DNA of 37,036 nucleotides from Gemmatimonadota bacterium (GTDB lineage: Bacteria; Gemmatimonadota; Gemmatimonadetes; Longimicrobiales; Gaopeijiaceae), in contig JAOTVA010000018.1 in NCBI GenBank assembly GCA_029863645.1, positions 1 to 37,036 on the forward strand. Reading direction: 5' to 3'. This document shows positions 11,130 to 19,259 of the stretch, piece by piece (the first letter of the stretch is position 1; each line of letters starts with the position of its first letter). The translations under genes were made by a program, and so were the position numbers. Under the pieces are notes generated by a model. That model was not told where the DNA came from. It saw nothing but the letters and a program-made list of their open reading frames with translations, and searched no databases.

Positions 11130-11822
11130 TCAGTCCGCCGCGGCCGTGAGCGATTCGACGAACGCGTCGAAGTCGAGGTAGTCGGGCAGGACGCGAACGG
11201 CCCCGGCGTCACGGAGCTTCCCGACCTTGTCGTCCGATCCGATTCCGACGAAGCCATACCCGAGCCGCCTCGCGGCCCGTCCGTCCCACACCCCATCCCC
11301 CACGTACACCACCGTAGCGCGGTCCGTGCGTCCGGTCGCGTCGACCGCGTACCGGATGATGTCGCGACGCGCGAATCGATCGCTCGAAGTCGCGAGCGGC
11401 ACGTCGTCATGCGGAATCCCACCGCCCCGCAACTTCACCACGGCGGAGGGTCGCCAGGCACCGGTGGCCATCGCGCAGTCCCAGCCTGCCGCGCGTAGCT
11501 CGCCGAAGACGCCACGCGCCCCGGGGATCGGTCGGAAGCGCTCGGGCGTCGTGTCGAGCGCCTCTGCCAGGAGGGCGGCGACGCGGCGAGCGATCATGCC
11601 TTCGAGCTCTTCGCCCGGCGCGGCTCGACCCGCCGACTCGAAGACAGCCGCGAGAATCGCGGAGTCGGTAACCTCCTCGAGTTCTTCGAGCGCATCCACA
11701 TCGGCCGGCACGTCCACCTGGATCACTTCGTGGACCGCCCTCACGTAGCATTGGAAATCGACGTCCATCGTGTCCGTCAGCGTGCCGTCGATGTCGAAAA
11801 CGGCGAGGGGGCGACGAGTCAA
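11130..11822 (-). CDS. HAD-superfamily hydrolase (phosphoglycolate-phosphatase-like)
   Basis: A 230-residue haloacid-dehalogenase-type phosphatase. Motif I is FDIDGTLTDT with nucleophile Asp10 and acid/base Asp12. An alpha-helical cap follows (about 20-95). Motif II is the Thr in AMATGAW (Thr120), a Lys/Arg motif III lies nearby, and motif IV is VGDGVWDGRAARRLG (Asp176, Asp180). The layout is that of Gph/PGMB-like enzymes that dephosphorylate small metabolites. The TTG start overlaps the DUF1697 gene stop as TTGA, with a purine-rich AAGGTGGG just before it. It is followed after 12 bases by the GNAT gene. The exact substrate is open. Confidence 0.87.
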   Translation of the reverse strand: MTRRPLAVFDIDGTLTDTMDVDFQCYVRAVHEVIQVDVPADVDALEELEEVTDSAILAAVFESAGRAAPGEELEGMIARRVAALLAEALDTTPERFRPIPGARGVFGELRAAGWDCAMATGAWRPSAVVKLRGGGIPHDDVPLATSSDRFARRDIIRYAVDATGRTDRATVVYVGDGVWDGRAARRLGYGFVGIGSDDKVGKLRDAGAVRVLPDYLDFDAFVESLTAAAD

Positions 11823-12361
11823 GCACCCACCTTCGCGACGAGGCGCCGCAGCGTGGTCATGTTCCGGCTCGTGTTCGTGAAACCACGCATCGCTTTTTCG
11901 AGCGTCCCTCCAAAAAGAGGCGAATCGGTGAGCTTTCCGCGCATGCGCCAGTGGATCTCACGCTCGTCGTATTGGAAATCGTCGTAGTCCGAGGTGATCT
12001 CGGCCAACGCCGACCGCAGCGAGGCAGGCGCCGGCTCGTTCAACAGCATCACATAGTGAGACACGAACTCCCCGTCTTTTGGACGCGGCTCCGGCTCGAA
12101 CCGCGTAATCGCGAGCAACTCCTCGGGCGTGCGAAGGAACGTCGCCACGTCGTAGCCGAGACTCTCGCGAAGGTGAGACTCGATGGCCTCGCTCAGAGCG
12201 CTCTCATCCCCCGCGGCCGCCTCGAACCCCACGTTCCCGCTCGCGATGAAGGTCCATACGTCGGACACGTCGAGCTCCTCGAACAGCGCCCGCAGGTGGT
12301 CCATCTTCACGCGGTGTCCGCCGACGTTGATGCCCCTGAGAAACGCGACGTGCGACGTCAT
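11819..12361 (-). CDS. DUF1697 family protein
   Basis: A 180-residue cytosolic protein with the DUF1697 hallmark N-terminus, VAFLRGINVGGHRVKMDHL, followed by FIASGNVGFEA and further down FVSHYVMLLNEPAP and the GKLTDSPLFGGTLEKAMRGF region near the C-terminus. DUF1697 proteins are widespread and uncharacterised. The ATG is at 12361 and the stop overlaps the HAD start by 4 bases, so the two are coupled. I can add no functional inference beyond that linkage. Confidence 0.88.
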   Translation of the reverse strand: MTSHVAFLRGINVGGHRVKMDHLRALFEELDVSDVWTFIASGNVGFEAAAGDESALSEAIESHLRESLGYDVATFLRTPEELLAITRFEPEPRPKDGEFVSHYVMLLNEPAPASLRSALAEITSDYDDFQYDEREIHWRMRGKLTDSPLFGGTLEKAMRGFTNTSRNMTTLRRLVAKVGA

Positions 12362-12386
12362 CGATCGAGATCGCGGGTACGCGGGC

Positions 12387-12755
12387 TCACATCCGGAGCG
12401 CGCGCCCGACGGCGCCCAGCAGCTGCTGGTACTCGAAAGGTTTCATGATGACCTCGGCCGCGCCCAGCCTGGCAGCCTGCAGCAGGAGCTCGTCTTTGCC
12501 GACCACGCCACCACCGGATATCGCGATGATCGGGACGTCCGCGTGCAGCACTTTGAGCGCGGAGATGACCTCATGGCCGTCCACGCCCGGCATGTTGATA
12601 TCGGTCAAGACGATGTCGGGTCGGTTCCGTCCGAAGCGCCTCAGCCCGTCTTCTCCATCGTGCGCTTCCTCGACCTGATGACCCGCACCCTCGAGCATGG
12701 TGCGCGCCAGAAGTCGGTGTTCCTCGTCATCGTCGATCACGAGAACGCGGGCCAT
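12387..12755 (-). CDS. Single-domain response regulator (CheY-like receiver)
   Basis: 122 residues, only a receiver domain with no output domain. Acidic pocket Asp8-Asp10 (LVIDDDEEH), phosphoacceptor Asp52 in LTDINMPGVDG, switch Ser80 (AISGGG) and Lys105 (MKPFEY) are all present, so it should be phosphorylatable. GGAG lies 8 bases before the ATG. No histidine kinase or chemotaxis gene is in the window, so its partner is elsewhere. Stand-alone receivers like this act as CheY-type effectors or phosphorelay intermediates. The neighbours (DUF1697 downstream, DUF5655-like upstream) give no clue to the pathway. Confidence 0.92.
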   Translation of the reverse strand: MARVLVIDDDEEHRLLARTMLEGAGHQVEEAHDGEDGLRRFGRNRPDIVLTDINMPGVDGHEVISALKVLHADVPIIAISGGGVVGKDELLLQAARLGAAEVIMKPFEYQQLLGAVGRALRM

Positions 12756-12852
12756 CGCGGGTCTCCTCTCGGGTCTGGGTGTGTCACAACATGCGGGGCG
12801 CGGCGCGCGACGGGAAGCCGCATGAATCGGTCTCCGTCGTCGCGCGTCGCGG

Positions 12853-13290
12853 TCAGGGCCCCCTGAGGTGCTCGCGGAGCCCCACGCGGTAGGCCTCTCG
12901 GACGAGAATGCAGAGCGCTTCGTCCACGTCGTCGGCTTCGTCGAGGCGGAACCGGTGTCCGAACGACCTCGGGCCGTACGCCTCGACGCGCTGCAAGAGA
13001 CGGTGCTCGGTTCGGCGTGTCAGCCAGAGGTGCACCAGAAGCCACTGCTTCCGAACGACGCAGCCCGCGAATCGGACCTCCGCCTGGATCGCGATGCGGG
13101 TTTTCTGCGGAATCACGGTGACCGGCCCACAGGCGTTCACGGCCTCGAGAAAGCGATCGAACGTCGCGCGCACCTCCGGCTGCACGTTCTCGAAGTGATC
13201 GTCGAGCGTGTAGTTGGAGCACGAGTGCCACATGTTCCTGGTAACGAACCGATGGCCGCACCTGGGGCACATCCACAGATGGTGGCTCAC
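12853..13290 (-). CDS. Zinc-ribbon plus DUF5655-like protein
   Basis: 145 residues starting at GTG 13290, which overlaps the upstream GNAT stop as GTGA. The N-terminus MSHHLWMCPRCGHRFVTRNM is followed by WHSC, giving a C-x2-C...H-x-C arrangement that looks like a small zinc ribbon. The rest (DDHFENVQPEVRATFDRFLE, then VIPQKTRIAIQAEVRFAGCV, ending LREAYRVGLREHL-like) has the character of the DUF5655/YdhG-type fold found in small uncharacterised bacterial proteins. An in-frame extension upstream to 13635 would run over the GNAT gene and has no sensible content. The role is unknown; the zinc ribbon hints at nucleic-acid or protein binding. Confidence 0.78.
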   Translation of the reverse strand: MSHHLWMCPRCGHRFVTRNMWHSCSNYTLDDHFENVQPEVRATFDRFLEAVNACGPVTVIPQKTRIAIQAEVRFAGCVVRKQWLLVHLWLTRRTEHRLLQRVEAYGPRSFGHRFRLDEADDVDEALCILVREAYRVGLREHLRGP

Positions 13291-13805
13291 GGGGTTCGAA
13301 CCCACTCGTACAGCGCGTGCGGCAGCGCCCGGTACTCGGTATCTCGTAGGTAGGTCAGCCCAACCTTCTCGAGCACGTTTCGGGACGCCTGGTTCCAGGG
13401 AAGCGTGATCCCGATGATGCGATCGAGCCCCAAGACTCGATCGCCGATCTCCATCGCCTCGCTCGCCACTTCCGTCGCCAGCCCTCGGCCCCAGCATGAC
13501 GGGATGAGTGCGTATCCGACCTCGATGCTCAACTCCCCGTCGTCCAGCTCCACGTACCTCAATCCGCCGCGTCCGACGAAGTCGCCCGTCGACCGATCGT
13601 GGATCGACCACAAGCCAAATCCGTGACGGGTCCAATGCGCGGCCTGCTGCTGCATGTACTCCTGCGTTTCCTTTGGATCCCGTAGGCCCCCGAGCGTCTC
13701 CATGACCCGGGGGTCTGCATCGATCAGGCGCTGCTCCTGCCAGGCATCAGCCCGCACCCGACGTAGGAGCAGCCGGTCCGTGGCGACCGTGGCCAGCTCG
13801 CTCAT
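13287..13805 (-). CDS. GNAT N-acetyltransferase, RimJ/RimL-like (Acetyltransf_3)
   Basis: 172 residues with the layout of ribosomal-protein-type acetyltransferases: TDRLLLRRVRADAW at the N-terminus, FGLWSIHDRSTGDFVGRGGL (strands 2-3), then VGYALIPSCWGRGLATEVAS, where the acetyl-CoA-binding loop is CWGRGLATE, and LPWNQASRNVLEKVGLTY, the conserved Asn/Ser-containing motif B. ATG at 13805. The GTGA overlap with the zinc-ribbon gene and a 15-base gap to the GIY-YIG gene upstream place it in a coupled operon. The acceptor could be a protein N-terminus or a small amine. Confidence 0.88.
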   Translation of the reverse strand: MSELATVATDRLLLRRVRADAWQEQRLIDADPRVMETLGGLRDPKETQEYMQQQAAHWTRHGFGLWSIHDRSTGDFVGRGGLRYVELDDGELSIEVGYALIPSCWGRGLATEVASEAMEIGDRVLGLDRIIGITLPWNQASRNVLEKVGLTYLRDTEYRALPHALYEWVRTP

Positions 13806-13820
13806 ATCAGCCCCATCGTG

Positions 13821-14186
13821 TCAGTACGTGGTCCGCTCCGGCAGCCCGAGCTTCTCGCGCCACAGCTCGAGAAGCACCTCCAGATCATCGGTCGGATCGT
13901 AGGCCCCGACCTCGGTCGGCGCCGGGAGCAAGTCGAGCACGACGAACTCGAAGGCGTCCGCACCGTCTGCGTCCCAGTCGGCTTGGAGCGTCTGGTTCCG
14001 GTGCGAGCGCATGCGCAGCTGTGCCCGAATGCGATTGAGCATCGCGGGAGCGTCCGGACTCGCCCCGATCAATGTCCGACCGCTCGGGCGATGCCGCACG
14101 CTGTAGATACCCGCCGGTCTCGGGGCCTCCTTGTAGGCTCGGATCGCGCGGCTTCGATCGATGCCCGACGACCGCCTTGACCTCAC
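13821..14186 (-). CDS. GIY-YIG-like nuclease-fold protein
   Basis: 121 residues. After a basic leader (RAYKEAPRPAGIYSVRHR), GIYSV supplies the GIY element, and GRTLIGASPDAPAMLNRI aligns where YIG plus the following helix would be, with Leu-Ile-Gly instead of Tyr-Ile-Gly. A basic helix (RAQLRMRSHRNQTLQ) and the DAFEFVVLDLL strand follow, with a Glu-rich C-terminal segment (LEVLLELWREKLG). This matches a widespread group of short proteins annotated as GIY-YIG nuclease family. The second Tyr is missing, so catalysis is doubtful. The GTG start overlaps the stop of the preceding secreted-protein gene (GTGA). Confidence 0.72.
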   Translation of the reverse strand: MRSRRSSGIDRSRAIRAYKEAPRPAGIYSVRHRPSGRTLIGASPDAPAMLNRIRAQLRMRSHRNQTLQADWDADGADAFEFVVLDLLPAPTEVGAYDPTDDLEVLLELWREKLGLPERTTY

Positions 14187-14746
14187 GAGTCGGACGCGAT
14201 CCTGCGGAAGGTGAAGACGGCGAGCAATTCACGCCCCTCCGCGGTCGCCTCGTAAAGGCGCTCGACGTAGGCGTCGGGTCCCGTCGCAGCGAACTCCCAT
14301 GTTCGCCACTCGGATCCGCCTTCGGCCAGCTCGTCCAGAAACGTCGAAGAAACGACCCCCGAGTCCGGGTCTCGCGTCGCCTGAAGACGCTGGCTACGGC
14401 CCTGACCGTCCATCCAGATCACCTCATAGAGACCGTCCGCAACGACGCGCCAATACATGAACGCCCCGAACGTGAACCCATTCGCCATTTCCACCCGCAT
14501 ATCGGCTCTGAGGAACTGGTCCAGCAGCTCCGTCGTCCACGACCGGGTGAGGGACAGCGGATTGCCCTGATAGTCGCCCCGCCCCTCCCACGTGCCGACC
14601 ACCTGAGCGGCGAAGGGGTCGTCGGCCATCGACTGCCCGACGGCACCCGTGGGTGTGAGCATGATCAGCAAGACCATCGCGAGTCGGGCGACGCCCGATC
14701 TCGGGAACCCCGGGCCTCGGCCCGGCCCCCCGGTACCACGAATCAT
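14183..14746 (-). CDS. Secreted lipocalin/DUF1579-like hypothetical protein
   Basis: 187 residues from ATG 14746, which has an excellent AGGAGGAGG Shine-Dalgarno about 5 bases upstream. A signal peptide ends near VGQS (LAMVLLIMLTPTGAVG). The mature part starts DDPFAAQVVGTWEGRGDYQG and shows alternating beta-strands (LSLTRSWTTELLDQFLRADM, FGAFMYWRVVADGLYEVIWM), typical of DUF1579-like beta-barrels or lipocalins that may bind a small hydrophobic ligand. It heads a coupled cluster with the GIY-YIG, GNAT and zinc-ribbon genes. The assignment to a fold is an inference from strand pattern and the GTWEG motif. Confidence 0.68.
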   Translation of the reverse strand: MIRGTGGPGRGPGFPRSGVARLAMVLLIMLTPTGAVGQSMADDPFAAQVVGTWEGRGDYQGNPLSLTRSWTTELLDQFLRADMRVEMANGFTFGAFMYWRVVADGLYEVIWMDGQGRSQRLQATRDPDSGVVSSTFLDELAEGGSEWRTWEFAATGPDAYVERLYEATAEGRELLAVFTFRRIASDS

Positions 14747-14786
14747 GTCCTCCTCCTGCTTGGTCGGGCCCGGCGAGCCCCCTTCC

Positions 14787-15305
14787 TCAAGACGCGATCG
14801 AGAAGCGGATCGCCTCAACACGTCCACCCCGACGGACGATGGTCGCGGATGCATTGAGGCCCGGCTCCGGATCCCAGTACTGGTGCTGGACGGCGCCATC
14901 GATCGTCGAGATTTCGGGGGTCTCGTAATCGACGTCCAGGCCCTGTCCACTCGTGTACGCTCGAAGGGCCTCCACCGCGGCTTCCTCCGACGGAAAGCCG
15001 CGGTCTGCCGTCAGGGTGACGATCATGACCGTGAAGGGCATGGTTTCGACCGTCAGGTCGGCCCCGTCGTATCGCAGAGTGAGGACCCCGTACTTCGAGC
15101 CTTCGAACTCGTCCGTGACCTGGCCATCACACCCGATCGCGTCCCCGAACTGGGCCTGGGCGAAAACGTGCAAGGCGTTCCCGCTGAGAACCCGGTCTCG
15201 CATCCCGACGACCCACGGGTCCGCGGCCGGGTCGTCGCACGGCGTCGCGGCGAGTGACGGCGCGAGTGCCGAGATGAGAACGGTCAGCATGAGTGGAGTC
15301 GTCAC
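14787..15305 (-). CDS. Secreted hypothetical protein
   Basis: 172 residues from GTG 15305; MTTPLMLTVLISALAPSLAA is a clean signal peptide, cleaved before TPCDD. The mature protein has two Cys (in PCDDP and IGCDGQ) that could form a disulfide in the periplasm, and a mostly beta/alpha mixture with no motif I recognise. A TTG at 15344 would add 13 unconserved residues in front of the signal peptide. It is followed after 40 bases by the DUF1579-like gene, and both encode exported proteins of similar size. Function is not known. Confidence 0.65.
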   Translation of the reverse strand: MTTPLMLTVLISALAPSLAATPCDDPAADPWVVGMRDRVLSGNALHVFAQAQFGDAIGCDGQVTDEFEGSKYGVLTLRYDGADLTVETMPFTVMIVTLTADRGFPSEEAAVEALRAYTSGQGLDVDYETPEISTIDGAVQHQYWDPEPGLNASATIVRRGGRVEAIRFSIAS

Positions 15306-15453
15306 GAAACCCACCGGGTCGGAAGCGAAGGGAGCCCGGCACAAGGCGCCGATCAGGATCCCGGATCGTGCAGGTGCTCCAAGTAGCTACGCCTCGAATA
15401 TTGCTGTTTGCCAGGCATGTTGGGAAAGGAATCTCCGAGTCCAGGAGTCGCAA

Positions 15454-16089
15454 TCATCCATGGCCGGAGAGTCGGCGCACCGTTTCGGTGAGCTGCCGAT
15501 CGGTGCGGGCCTCCCATTTCGACAGCGCGAACCGGCCGTATCCGGACCATCCCACGCCAAAGGCCGCGAGCGCACCCCAGACAATGTTCGTGCCCGTTTC
15601 GGCCGTGCCCGTGGCCACGGTCACGGCCGCAAGGACGAGGGAGATCACGACCGCAACGACCCCTCCTACGGATATCTGCCTCGCCTGGTGGTTCTCGGCT
15701 TCGATCCTCAAGCGGTAGCCGCTTTCGGCCGGCTCGCCGTGCACCGACACGCCGGCTCCCCGCCACGTGCGCAGCGTCCCGCTTCGCTCGACCGAGCCAG
15801 GCACGCCGAAGACTTCGCGCAGCGCAACGACCATGCGGTCCCACTCCCCGTCCGACGGCGTCTCGGCGAGCGTCAGTAGCCGCGCGCGTCGACCGCGCTC
15901 CGGGACGGTCGAGAGCTCGGTCGCAGCCCAGAGGATGTCCGCCGGTGCGATGCCCACCTCCCGGCCAATGTCCTGGATCTCGGCCAGGCTCATCCCGCCT
16001 TCCGGGAGCGCGTCGTGGCGGCACGGTTCCCCCCGCGATGCGAGGTCCAGGATCCTTTGGACCTCGTCCTCGCTGTAGCGTTCGTCCAT
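15454..16089 (-). CDS. Two-TM membrane protein with cytoplasmic helical N-terminal domain
   Basis: 211 residues from ATG 16089, with GGAG 4 bases upstream. The N-terminal domain starts DERYSEDEVQRILDLASRGE, continues with GMSLAEIQDIGREVGIAPAD, and then a short alpha/beta region (about 65-130). Two adjacent membrane segments follow (about 145-167, VGGVVAVVISLVLAAVTVA, and about 175-195, IVWGALAAFGVGWSGYG), then a basic C-terminus. I have the impression that the SLAEIQDIGREVGI helical module recurs in other membrane-associated proteins of this phylum; its function is unknown to me. It is divergent from the SRPBCC gene across about 217 bp that should hold both promoters, though I see no convincing boxes. 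Confidence 0.7.
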   Translation of the reverse strand: MDERYSEDEVQRILDLASRGEPCRHDALPEGGMSLAEIQDIGREVGIAPADILWAATELSTVPERGRRARLLTLAETPSDGEWDRMVVALREVFGVPGSVERSGTLRTWRGAGVSVHGEPAESGYRLRIEAENHQARQISVGGVVAVVISLVLAAVTVATGTAETGTNIVWGALAAFGVGWSGYGRFALSKWEARTDRQLTETVRRLSGHG

Positions 16090-16297
16090 ACCTCTCCGAC
16101 GTGCGTGGGGCCCTGAGACGGGGCCCGTGCGACCGATCTTTACGAGCGCAAGGATTCCGCTCTTTGCTCGAGCAGCGATTGTGCTCACGCCGACAGCAGA
16201 TGACAAGGCAACTCGGGCCCGCTTGTTCCAAACCGCCGCCGCACGTTATTACGTGGCCACGGAGGTCAACGACTGCGCCGACGGGGAGACTCTAGGT

Positions 16298-16302
16298 GGA
16301 GG
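16298..16302 (+). promoter_or_regulatory. Shine-Dalgarno that sets the SRPBCC gene start
   Basis: GGAGG 4 bases before GTG 16307; it decides against the longer upstream reading because the recognisable domain begins right after this codon. Confidence 0.6.
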
Positions 16303-16306
16303 GACC

Positions 16307-16759
16307 GTGAGCAAGTCCAGCTTCGAGTACGTCATTTACATTCACGGGGAGCCCGAAGACGTGTGGCGTGGCCTCACGGAGCCGGAGTTCACCCGGCGCT
16401 ACTGGTTCCACGACAACGGCTCGGACTGGACCGAGGGCGCGAAGTGGGAGAGCCGGCGTAGTGGCGGGGGGGACGAGGCGGTCGACATCGTCGGCGTCGT
16501 GATCGAGATCGAACGACCCCATCGACTGGTGCTGTCCTGGGCACCGCCAGCCGACGCGGATGATCCTGACAAGGTCTCGCGCGTGTCGTTCGAGATGTCC
16601 GCTCAGAACGAATGGCCCCACGGCCCCTGGACGGCGCTACGGCTCGTGCACTCGGAACTGGAGCCGGACTCGGACATGTTGATGAGCATGACGTTCGGCT
16701 GGCCAGCCGTGCTGTCGGGGCTGAAGTCGGTGCTCGAGAGTCCCGAGATCTTCACCTGA
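16307..16759 (+). CDS. SRPBCC / AHSA1-type domain protein
   Basis: 150 residues beginning MSKSSFEYVIYIHGEPEDVW at GTG 16307. This is the typical AHSA1 opening: first strand, then the IxxxPEDVWxxLTxPEFTRRYW helix. WESRRSGGGDEAVDIVGVVI and PHRLVLSWAPP continue the helix-grip fold, and a C-terminal long helix ends LKSVLESPEIF. The fold binds hydrophobic ligands; in bacteria such genes often sit beside ArsR-type regulators, but none is adjacent here. GGAGG at 16298-16302 sets the start. In-frame sequence upstream to 16127 has no homology character and is excluded. Confidence 0.87.
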   Translation: MSKSSFEYVIYIHGEPEDVWRGLTEPEFTRRYWFHDNGSDWTEGAKWESRRSGGGDEAVDIVGVVIEIERPHRLVLSWAPPADADDPDKVSRVSFEMSAQNEWPHGPWTALRLVHSELEPDSDMLMSMTFGWPAVLSGLKSVLESPEIFT

Positions 16760-16804
16760 AGCACAGAACGTCCCTGCTCACGGGCGTGAGACGTCCAAGG
16801 AGCA

Positions 16805-17128
16805 TCACGGTGTCCGGGCCGGGAGCGCCGCGATCGCTCGCTCGATCGCGCGCGATCGCAGAAACCTCGGGAGATAGCCGATCAGGCAAATCACACCCCC
16901 CGCGATCATCGCGCCCATCACACCCCAGCGGGCGGCTCCGAGCAGGGCCGGAATCGCCGCCGTCCCAACCAGCACCGTAGCGGCAACGCCGAGGCGACGA
17001 GCCGAAGGGCGGACGGCCTCGAGCTCGCGCTCCAAAGCGTCGAGCTCGGCCAGGAAGGCCGCGGCGTCCCCGTCCCTTCCCCGCCGGACGCTGCTTCCAG
17101 AGCCAGGTCGCCCGCGTCGGTCGCTCAT
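16805..17128 (-). CDS. Small two-TM hypothetical membrane protein
   Basis: 107 residues: a charged N-terminus (MSDRRGRPGSGSSVRRGRDG), an amphipathic Leu/Glu helix (AAFLAELDALERELEAVRPS) that could be a short coiled coil, then two membrane spans (about 48-64 and 68-86) and a basic tail (PRFLRSRAIERAIAAL). The layout suggests a small membrane scaffold or holin-like protein, but I do not recognise the family. It converges with the SRPBCC gene (45-bp gap) and is divergent from the potassium channel gene. Confidence 0.6.
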   Translation of the reverse strand: MSDRRGRPGSGSSVRRGRDGDAAAFLAELDALERELEAVRPSARRLGVAATVLVGTAAIPALLGAARWGVMGAMIAGGVICLIGYLPRFLRSRAIERAIAALPARTP

Positions 17129-17328
17129 CGCGCGTGGGGCCCCGAGATCATGATTCCCTCATGAGGCAATACTCCTCGTCACATCCACCGGAGGCAACCG
17201 GTCGATCCTCGGCGCTCATACCGTTTCGTGTCATGGCCACGCGCGGCGAAGCGAGACGCACGGTCGTGACACTCCGTGTTGCCCCTCGACCTCCGGTTTC
17301 GGACATTCGGCGTCATGAGTAATCGCCA

Positions 17329-19041
17329 GTGAAGACCTTCAGCTCACAGCTGGCCGCGATGGCCGCGGGCGGCGGCAAGATGCGCCGCAGGATCGCGCCT
17401 TTCGCGCGCTATATCGCGCTCCTGGTGTCGCTCATACTCGTCTACGCCTGGATCTTCCATCAGATCATGGCGTGGGAGGGTCAGGACCACAGCTGGTTCA
17501 CGGGCATCTATTGGGCGCTCACGGTGATGAGCACGTTGGGGTTCGGCGACATCACCTTCCATTCAGATCTGGGGCGGGCGTTCAGCTCCGTCGTGCTGCT
17601 CACCGGCGTCGTGATGCTGCTCATCATCCTCCCGTTCTTGTTTATCCAACTCGTATACGCCCCGTGGTTGGAGGAGCGGGCCAGGAGCCGGGTGCGACGC
17701 CTGCAGCGCGTCCCAGACGATGTCTCGGGTCACGTCCTCATCTGCAACGACGACCCGATCGCGGAGGGACTCGTCCGGAGGCTCGAGTTCGTGGACATAC
17801 CCGCGTACATCATCGAGCCGGACGCCGAGAAGGCGATGGCCATGCACGACGCCGGCCTCCCCGTCGTGACCGGCGAGATCGACTCCGTGGACACCCTCCG
17901 TAGGGCGGGCGCGGAGCGAGCCAAGCTCGTGCTGGCCAACGCATCCGACACGGTCAATTCGAACATCGTGCTCACGGCGCGTGAGCTCTCCGAAACCGTT
18001 CCCATCGTCGCGCTCGCAGACGTGATCGACTCCGTCGACGTCCTCGAGTTGAGCGGCGCCAACCACGTCTTGCAGCTGCCAGTCCAGCTCGGAGAGCATC
18101 TGGCCAACCGCGCGAGCGCGGGGACGGCGCACGTGAACCGCATCGGGGCGTGCCATGGTCTCCTGCTGGGTGAGTTCCCTGTGCACAACACGCCCCTCCA
18201 GAATCGGTCGATCCGTGAGACGGCACTCGCCGACTTCACCGGTGTGCACATCGTCGCGGTATGGGAGCATGGACGGCTGCTGCCGCCAGATCCTGACGTG
18301 GTCCTCACGCCCCTGGCGGTGCCGGTGGTCGTCGGGACGATCGATCAGATGCGCGAGCTCGACGAGATTCTCGTGATCTACGACGCAAACCCCAGCCCGG
18401 TCCTTGTCATCGGCGGTGGCAAGGTCGGCCGAGCGGCGGCCCAGTCATTGAAGGCACGAGGCGTTCCGGTGCATATCGTGGAGCGCAACAAGGAGCTGGA
18501 GCCGAAGATCGCGGGCATTCCCGACCGACTGTTCCTCGGCGACGCGGCCGACCGAGAGGTGCTGGATCGCGCCGGGATCGCGGAGGCCCCGTCCGTGCTG
18601 CTGACCACACACGACGACGCGATGAACATCTACCTGACCGTCTATTGTCGACGCTTGAACCCCGAGGCCCGCATCCTGACGCGCGTCACACATCAGCGAA
18701 ACGTGGAGGCCATCCAGCGTGCTGGTGCCGACTTCGTGCTCAGCTACGCCTCACTCGGTGTTCAGACGATTTTCGCCATCGTACGCGGGCGGGACGCCAC
18801 CGTGCTCGGCGAAGGCATGAACCTGTTCTACATCCCGGTGCCAGACTCGCTCGCGGGTAAGACGCTCAGCCAGTCCGGGATCGCAACCCAATGCGGGCTC
18901 AACGTGATCGCGACCGAGCGATCGGGCGAGGTGGTCGCCGGGCCGAACGCAGAGCATCTGCTCGAGGCCGGCATGGAGCTCGTAGCGCTCGGAAGCGTCG
19001 CGAACCGCGAGCGCTTCGACGAACTCTTCGAGAGCGACTAG
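17329..19041 (+). CDS. Two-TM potassium channel with two RCK (TrkA-N/TrkA-C) modules
   Basis: 570 residues. TM1 is about 27-47, the pore helix and selectivity filter are STLGFGD (68-74; TxGFGD in place of TxGYGD, as in many bacterial channels), and TM2 is about 83-110. The first RCK domain begins GHVLICNDDPIAEGL (about 134) and lacks the GxGxxG nucleotide loop. The second begins SPVLVIGGGKVGRAA (about 356-370) with an intact GGGKVG and an acidic residue at the end of strand 2 (VHIVERN). Each is followed by a TrkA-C-like segment. The protein should form a K+ channel gated by cytosolic nucleotide or ligand binding. The GTG start at 17329 overlaps the stop of a 5-codon ATG ORF (17315), and no Shine-Dalgarno is evident, so the exact start is uncertain. 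Confidence 0.9.
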   Translation: MKTFSSQLAAMAAGGGKMRRRIAPFARYIALLVSLILVYAWIFHQIMAWEGQDHSWFTGIYWALTVMSTLGFGDITFHSDLGRAFSSVVLLTGVVMLLIILPFLFIQLVYAPWLEERARSRVRRLQRVPDDVSGHVLICNDDPIAEGLVRRLEFVDIPAYIIEPDAEKAMAMHDAGLPVVTGEIDSVDTLRRAGAERAKLVLANASDTVNSNIVLTARELSETVPIVALADVIDSVDVLELSGANHVLQLPVQLGEHLANRASAGTAHVNRIGACHGLLLGEFPVHNTPLQNRSIRETALADFTGVHIVAVWEHGRLLPPDPDVVLTPLAVPVVVGTIDQMRELDEILVIYDANPSPVLVIGGGKVGRAAAQSLKARGVPVHIVERNKELEPKIAGIPDRLFLGDAADREVLDRAGIAEAPSVLLTTHDDAMNIYLTVYCRRLNPEARILTRVTHQRNVEAIQRAGADFVLSYASLGVQTIFAIVRGRDATVLGEGMNLFYIPVPDSLAGKTLSQSGIATQCGLNVIATERSGEVVAGPNAEHLLEAGMELVALGSVANRERFDELFESD

Positions 19042-19168
19042 GTCCAGGCCGCTCAGATCCGCTCGAACGTCGCCGAGAACACGGACATGGGCAGGGAGGC
19101 ACGCGAAACATCGCACGCCAGCGGTCTAGGCGCTGTCAGGCAACCGCCACCTGGCGCGTCGGGCAATG

Positions 19169-19186
19169 GAGCGCCGCAGGGCGCTC
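19169..19186. terminator. Perfect hairpin between converging genes
   Basis: GAGCGCC (19169-19175) and GGCGCTC (19180-19186) form a 7-bp stem with a GCAG loop, in the 218-bp gap between the converging channel and M14 genes. A second stem, CGAGACG (19214-19220) with CGTCTCG (19230-19236), follows. Neither has a U-run on either side, so they may be Rho-independent terminators of the weak GC-rich kind or plain inverted repeats. Nothing else is visible in this gap. Confidence 0.35.
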
Positions 19187-19259
19187 GGCGAGGGTGGCAA
19201 GCGACCTTGCCGTCGAGACGGGCGGGACTCGTCTCGAGCTCGTGTCGCAGCGACGGCGC

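Noticed and set aside
13291..13635. N-terminal extension of the zinc-ribbon protein
   Set aside because: It would overlap the GNAT gene almost entirely; the GTGA coupling at 13290 explains the start.
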